DNA from: JAGHKQ01 sp041920565
Lineage (GTDB): Bacteria; Bacillota; Bacilli; Bacillales; Bacillaceae_G
Assembly (NCBI GenBank): GCA_041920565.1
Contig: JBHGXS010000080.1
Coordinates: 1 to 14,648 of the forward strand
Reading direction: 5' to 3'
DNA: 14,648 bases
The position numbers and the translations under genes are program-made. Each line of letters starts with the position of its first letter. Position 1 is the stretch's first letter. This document shows positions 13,224 through 14,648 of the stretch, piece after piece. The notes under the pieces are model-generated. The model did no database searches and was not told the DNA's origin. It worked only from the letters and a program-made list of their open reading frames with translations.

Positions 13224-13252
13224 TTGAAACAGGATATCGAAGGCTATTTATA
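13224..13252 (+). promoter_or_regulatory. Possible promoter of the lipoprotein gene
   Basis: TTGAAA (13224-13229), 17 bases, TTTATA (13247-13252). The -35 is good and the -10 is weak. It lies just after the preceding terminator and about 33 bases before the lipoprotein start codon. Confidence 0.35.
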
Positions 13253-13284
13253 TATCCCGAACATAAGAGGATAGGGAGATGAAC

Positions 13285-14124
13285 ATGAAAAAGATAATGA
13301 TTATTGTGTCGCTTTCCTTATTTATGTTAACAGGATGCGGGGAGCGGAAGACGAAAGAAGTGAGTTATATGGAAGAAACACAAAAAATAGTCGTAATGAA
13401 GGGTTCTGCTGTATGGAAGGAATTTACTGATGAAACAAGAATTGTGTCATTAGAGACTCTTTTGCAGCAGGCTAAACGAGCAGAAGCAATGTTCAGCTTA
13501 TCTCAGGCAGAATATAAAGTTACAGTATTTAAACAAAAAAAACAGGAGAAATTATTTTTATGGCTGCACAATGAAAGCAGACAAGGGTGGATGGTGAAAG
13601 AAGGAGAAGAAACTTCTTTGTATCGCTTCTCAAAAGAGACAACAAAGCAGCTCATTGATTTAATCGATCCGCATCCTGCAACCAACAGCTCGGGATCAAC
13701 AAAAGTAAAAAGCATAACAAAGCAAGATTTGCAAATTACAAAGTTTCATATTACTTCTGACCAAGACCATATTCAATATACTGTTTTTTACACTATTTCC
13801 GATTCGCTATATAATATGTTAGAAAAAGAAAAATCCTATTATTTTCAACTGGAGATTCCTGAAAAAGTTCAGCCGGTTTTATTGCAAGAGAAGAGCAGGT
13901 TAATACTTGGTGAAAAAGTGGAAAGCGGCTATAAAACGTATGAAGTTCATTTTTCCGTAAAAAAACCTGCAAATATGACTAGTTCACAAGAGCAAGCAAT
14001 TCTCAAATATTATGAAGGATACAATCTGTCTATTTGGAATGAAAAGAAAGAAGAAACAGGAAGATTCTTTAACATCATTCAGTTCGTAAAAGAATATGGA
14101 GAAAAGATGGAAAGGCAAAAATGA
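13285..14124 (+). CDS. Lipoprotein of unknown family
   Basis: Predicted membrane-anchored lipoprotein of 279 aa. The signal peptide ends in lipobox LTGC, with C18 as the lipidated residue. The rest is hydrophilic with mixed alpha/beta character: a helical region (about 40-75), two strand-rich stretches (about 75-110 and 140-220), and a Pro/Ser/Gly linker near 130-140 (HPATNSSGSTK) that may separate two domains. I do not recognise either domain. Start chosen at ATG 13285 because the SD GGGAG is six bases away but touches the in-frame ATG at 13279. No catalytic motif is evident. Its TGA overlaps the hairpin shared with the convergent downstream gene. Confidence 0.82.
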   Translation: MKKIMIIVSLSLFMLTGCGERKTKEVSYMEETQKIVVMKGSAVWKEFTDETRIVSLETLLQQAKRAEAMFSLSQAEYKVTVFKQKKQEKLFLWLHNESRQGWMVKEGEETSLYRFSKETTKQLIDLIDPHPATNSSGSTKVKSITKQDLQITKFHITSDQDHIQYTVFYTISDSLYNMLEKEKSYYFQLEIPEKVQPVLLQEKSRLILGEKVESGYKTYEVHFSVKKPANMTSSQEQAILKYYEGYNLSIWNEKKEETGRFFNIIQFVKEYGEKMERQK

Positions 14125-14147
14125 AGACTTGGCATCAGCCAAGTCTT
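14124..14147. terminator. Shared hairpin between convergent genes
   Basis: AAGACTTGGC (14124-14133) pairs perfectly with GCCAAGTCTT (14138-14147) around ATCA. On the minus strand it is followed by CATTTTTG, so it works better as terminator of the 68-aa gene, whose last codons it contains. On the plus strand the T-tract (GATTTGTATTT) is poor. Confidence 0.7.
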
Positions 14148-14341
14148 GATTTGTATTTCCGTACAATTAAGTATCCGATAATAAGTGCAAGAATTAAAGG
14201 AAGCCAAACACCCATAGAAAACATTGAATGTCCGCTGTTTATTTGCAGCCATTCAATGGAAAGCATATTTCCAAACGAATATAAAATCATTATAGATGCA
14301 AAAAATGATAAGAGCCCTAAAATGACGGAATCAAATTTCAT
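14135..14341 (-). CDS. Small two-helix membrane protein
   Basis: Protein of 68 aa with two hydrophobic helices (about 5-25 and 43-62), separated by a short polar loop (LQINSGHSM) and ending in the basic tail RKYKSRLG. By the positive-inside rule the C-terminus is probably cytosolic. The start has a near-perfect SD, GGAGGTGA, about four bases before the ATG, which makes this strand the coding one; the 80-codon frame on the opposite strand has no such site. No family recognised. It could be a short subunit or regulator of a membrane process, but nothing in the context says which. Confidence 0.7.
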   Translation of the reverse strand: MKFDSVILGLLSFFASIMILYSFGNMLSIEWLQINSGHSMFSMGVWLPLILALIIGYLIVRKYKSRLG

Positions 14342-14648
14342 GGTTTCACCTCCAGTATTTTAATATACATACATTTAATAGTATTAGTTATTTTTTGGTA
14401 ATTAATCATGAATATGTAAAAATATCCTTTGATATTTCACAATGTTAAATGCTTGTTATCATTGTATCGCTATATGGTGTCAGTTTCAATCAGGAAGAAA
14501 AATAATTACAAATATGTAATAAATTATTATAATTAACTCAACTTTCGCACATCGATATCCTTCTGCTTAGTTGAAATGACTGATGTCATGGCTATTTCAT
14601 TTTGTTCCTTGACAAAACACATTTTGAAAGAAAAAACACCTCGTTCTG
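14342..14648. other. AT-rich terminal intergenic region
   Basis: No gene is supported. Structures seen: a hairpin, AAATATC (14420-14426) with GATATTT (14431-14437); a short dyad, ATTACA-AATA-TGTAAT (14505-14520); and an inverted repeat, ATGAC-TGAT-GTCAT, near 14576. The final bases (AAAAAACACCTCGTTCTG) look like the first half of an intrinsic terminator cut by the window edge, probably for a gene beyond it. No clear promoter for the 68-aa gene was found. Confidence 0.45.

Noticed and set aside
14121..14363. Plus-strand 80-codon frame opposite the 68-aa membrane protein
   Set aside because: The opposite strand has a near-perfect Shine-Dalgarno and a coherent two-helix protein; this frame has neither.
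14505..14520. ATTACA-N4-TGTAAT dyad as a named regulator site
   Set aside because: The palindrome is short and AT-rich. It matches no regulator consensus I can name with confidence, and a neighbouring PerR-like stretch fits only partly.
14533..14648. Minus-strand open frame of 38 codons running off the window edge
   Set aside because: It overlaps what looks like half of a terminator. Its internal ATG is too far from the only SD-like sequence, and the length is within chance.
1..14648. CRISPR arrays, insertion sequences, tRNA or rRNA genes, riboswitches
   Set aside because: On reading both strands I saw no regularly spaced repeats, transposase motifs, terminal repeats with target duplications, tRNA cloverleaf or known riboswitch core. 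Short or degenerate examples could still be missed by eye.

Overview
The window reads as chromosomal DNA from a low-GC, endospore-forming member of the Bacillaceae. Three things point that way: a complete Lia-type cell-envelope stress operon (liaI-liaH-liaF-liaS-liaR), a glutamate/aspartate carrier that looks like the Geobacillus/Bacillus GltT protein (421 residues), and strong Shine-Dalgarno sites with some TTG starts. I see no phage, transposon, CRISPR, rRNA or tRNA. Family names rest on recognised motifs and remembered family members, not on a database search.

Layout. (1) 1-1282, minus strand: a secreted coiled-coil M23 (LytM/EnvC-like) murein hydrolase with a sequence matching the WalR box upstream. 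(2) 1494-3436, plus strand: a Vga-like antibiotic-resistance ABC-F ATPase behind a leader of about 230 nt. The leader ends in a terminator hairpin whose right arm is the gene's own ribosome binding site, so this looks like an antibiotic-inducible attenuator. (3) 3531-4508: an S66-family (LD-carboxypeptidase/MccF-like) serine peptidase. (4) 4760-6210: gltT with promoter and terminator. (5) 6270-9953: the lia operon, with a 26-bp dyad as candidate LiaR box, a 13-bp hairpin separating liaIH from liaFSR, and overlapping liaF/liaS/liaR genes. No liaG is present.

(6) 9984-10525: a small Pro/Gly-repeat protein preceded by a -10 element resembling mother-cell sporulation promoters. (7) 10540-11652: a secreted protein of unknown family with helical, TPR-like repeats and a WalR-like site upstream. 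(8) 11917-12165: a 69-residue membrane-anchored protein with a Cys4 tail. (9) 12169-12948, minus strand: a SAM-dependent methyltransferase. (10) 13045-13207: a possible tiny transcription unit encoding an 11-residue aromatic/basic peptide. (11) 13285-14124: a lipoprotein of unknown family. It converges on a 68-residue two-helix membrane protein (minus strand) across a shared hairpin. The last 300 bases are AT-rich and hold no convincing gene.

How the genes fit together. Much of the window deals with the cell envelope and antibiotics: a peptidoglycan hydrolase, a ribosome-protecting ABC-F, an S66 peptidase, the Lia system that senses lipid II-targeting antibiotics, and two exported proteins of unknown function. 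Well-formed terminators or long gaps separate most units, so apart from the lia operon they are probably transcribed independently. No wholly new multi-gene system is evident. The most interesting items are the ABC-F attenuator, the intra-operon lia hairpin, the micro-ORF unit and the unassigned exported proteins.
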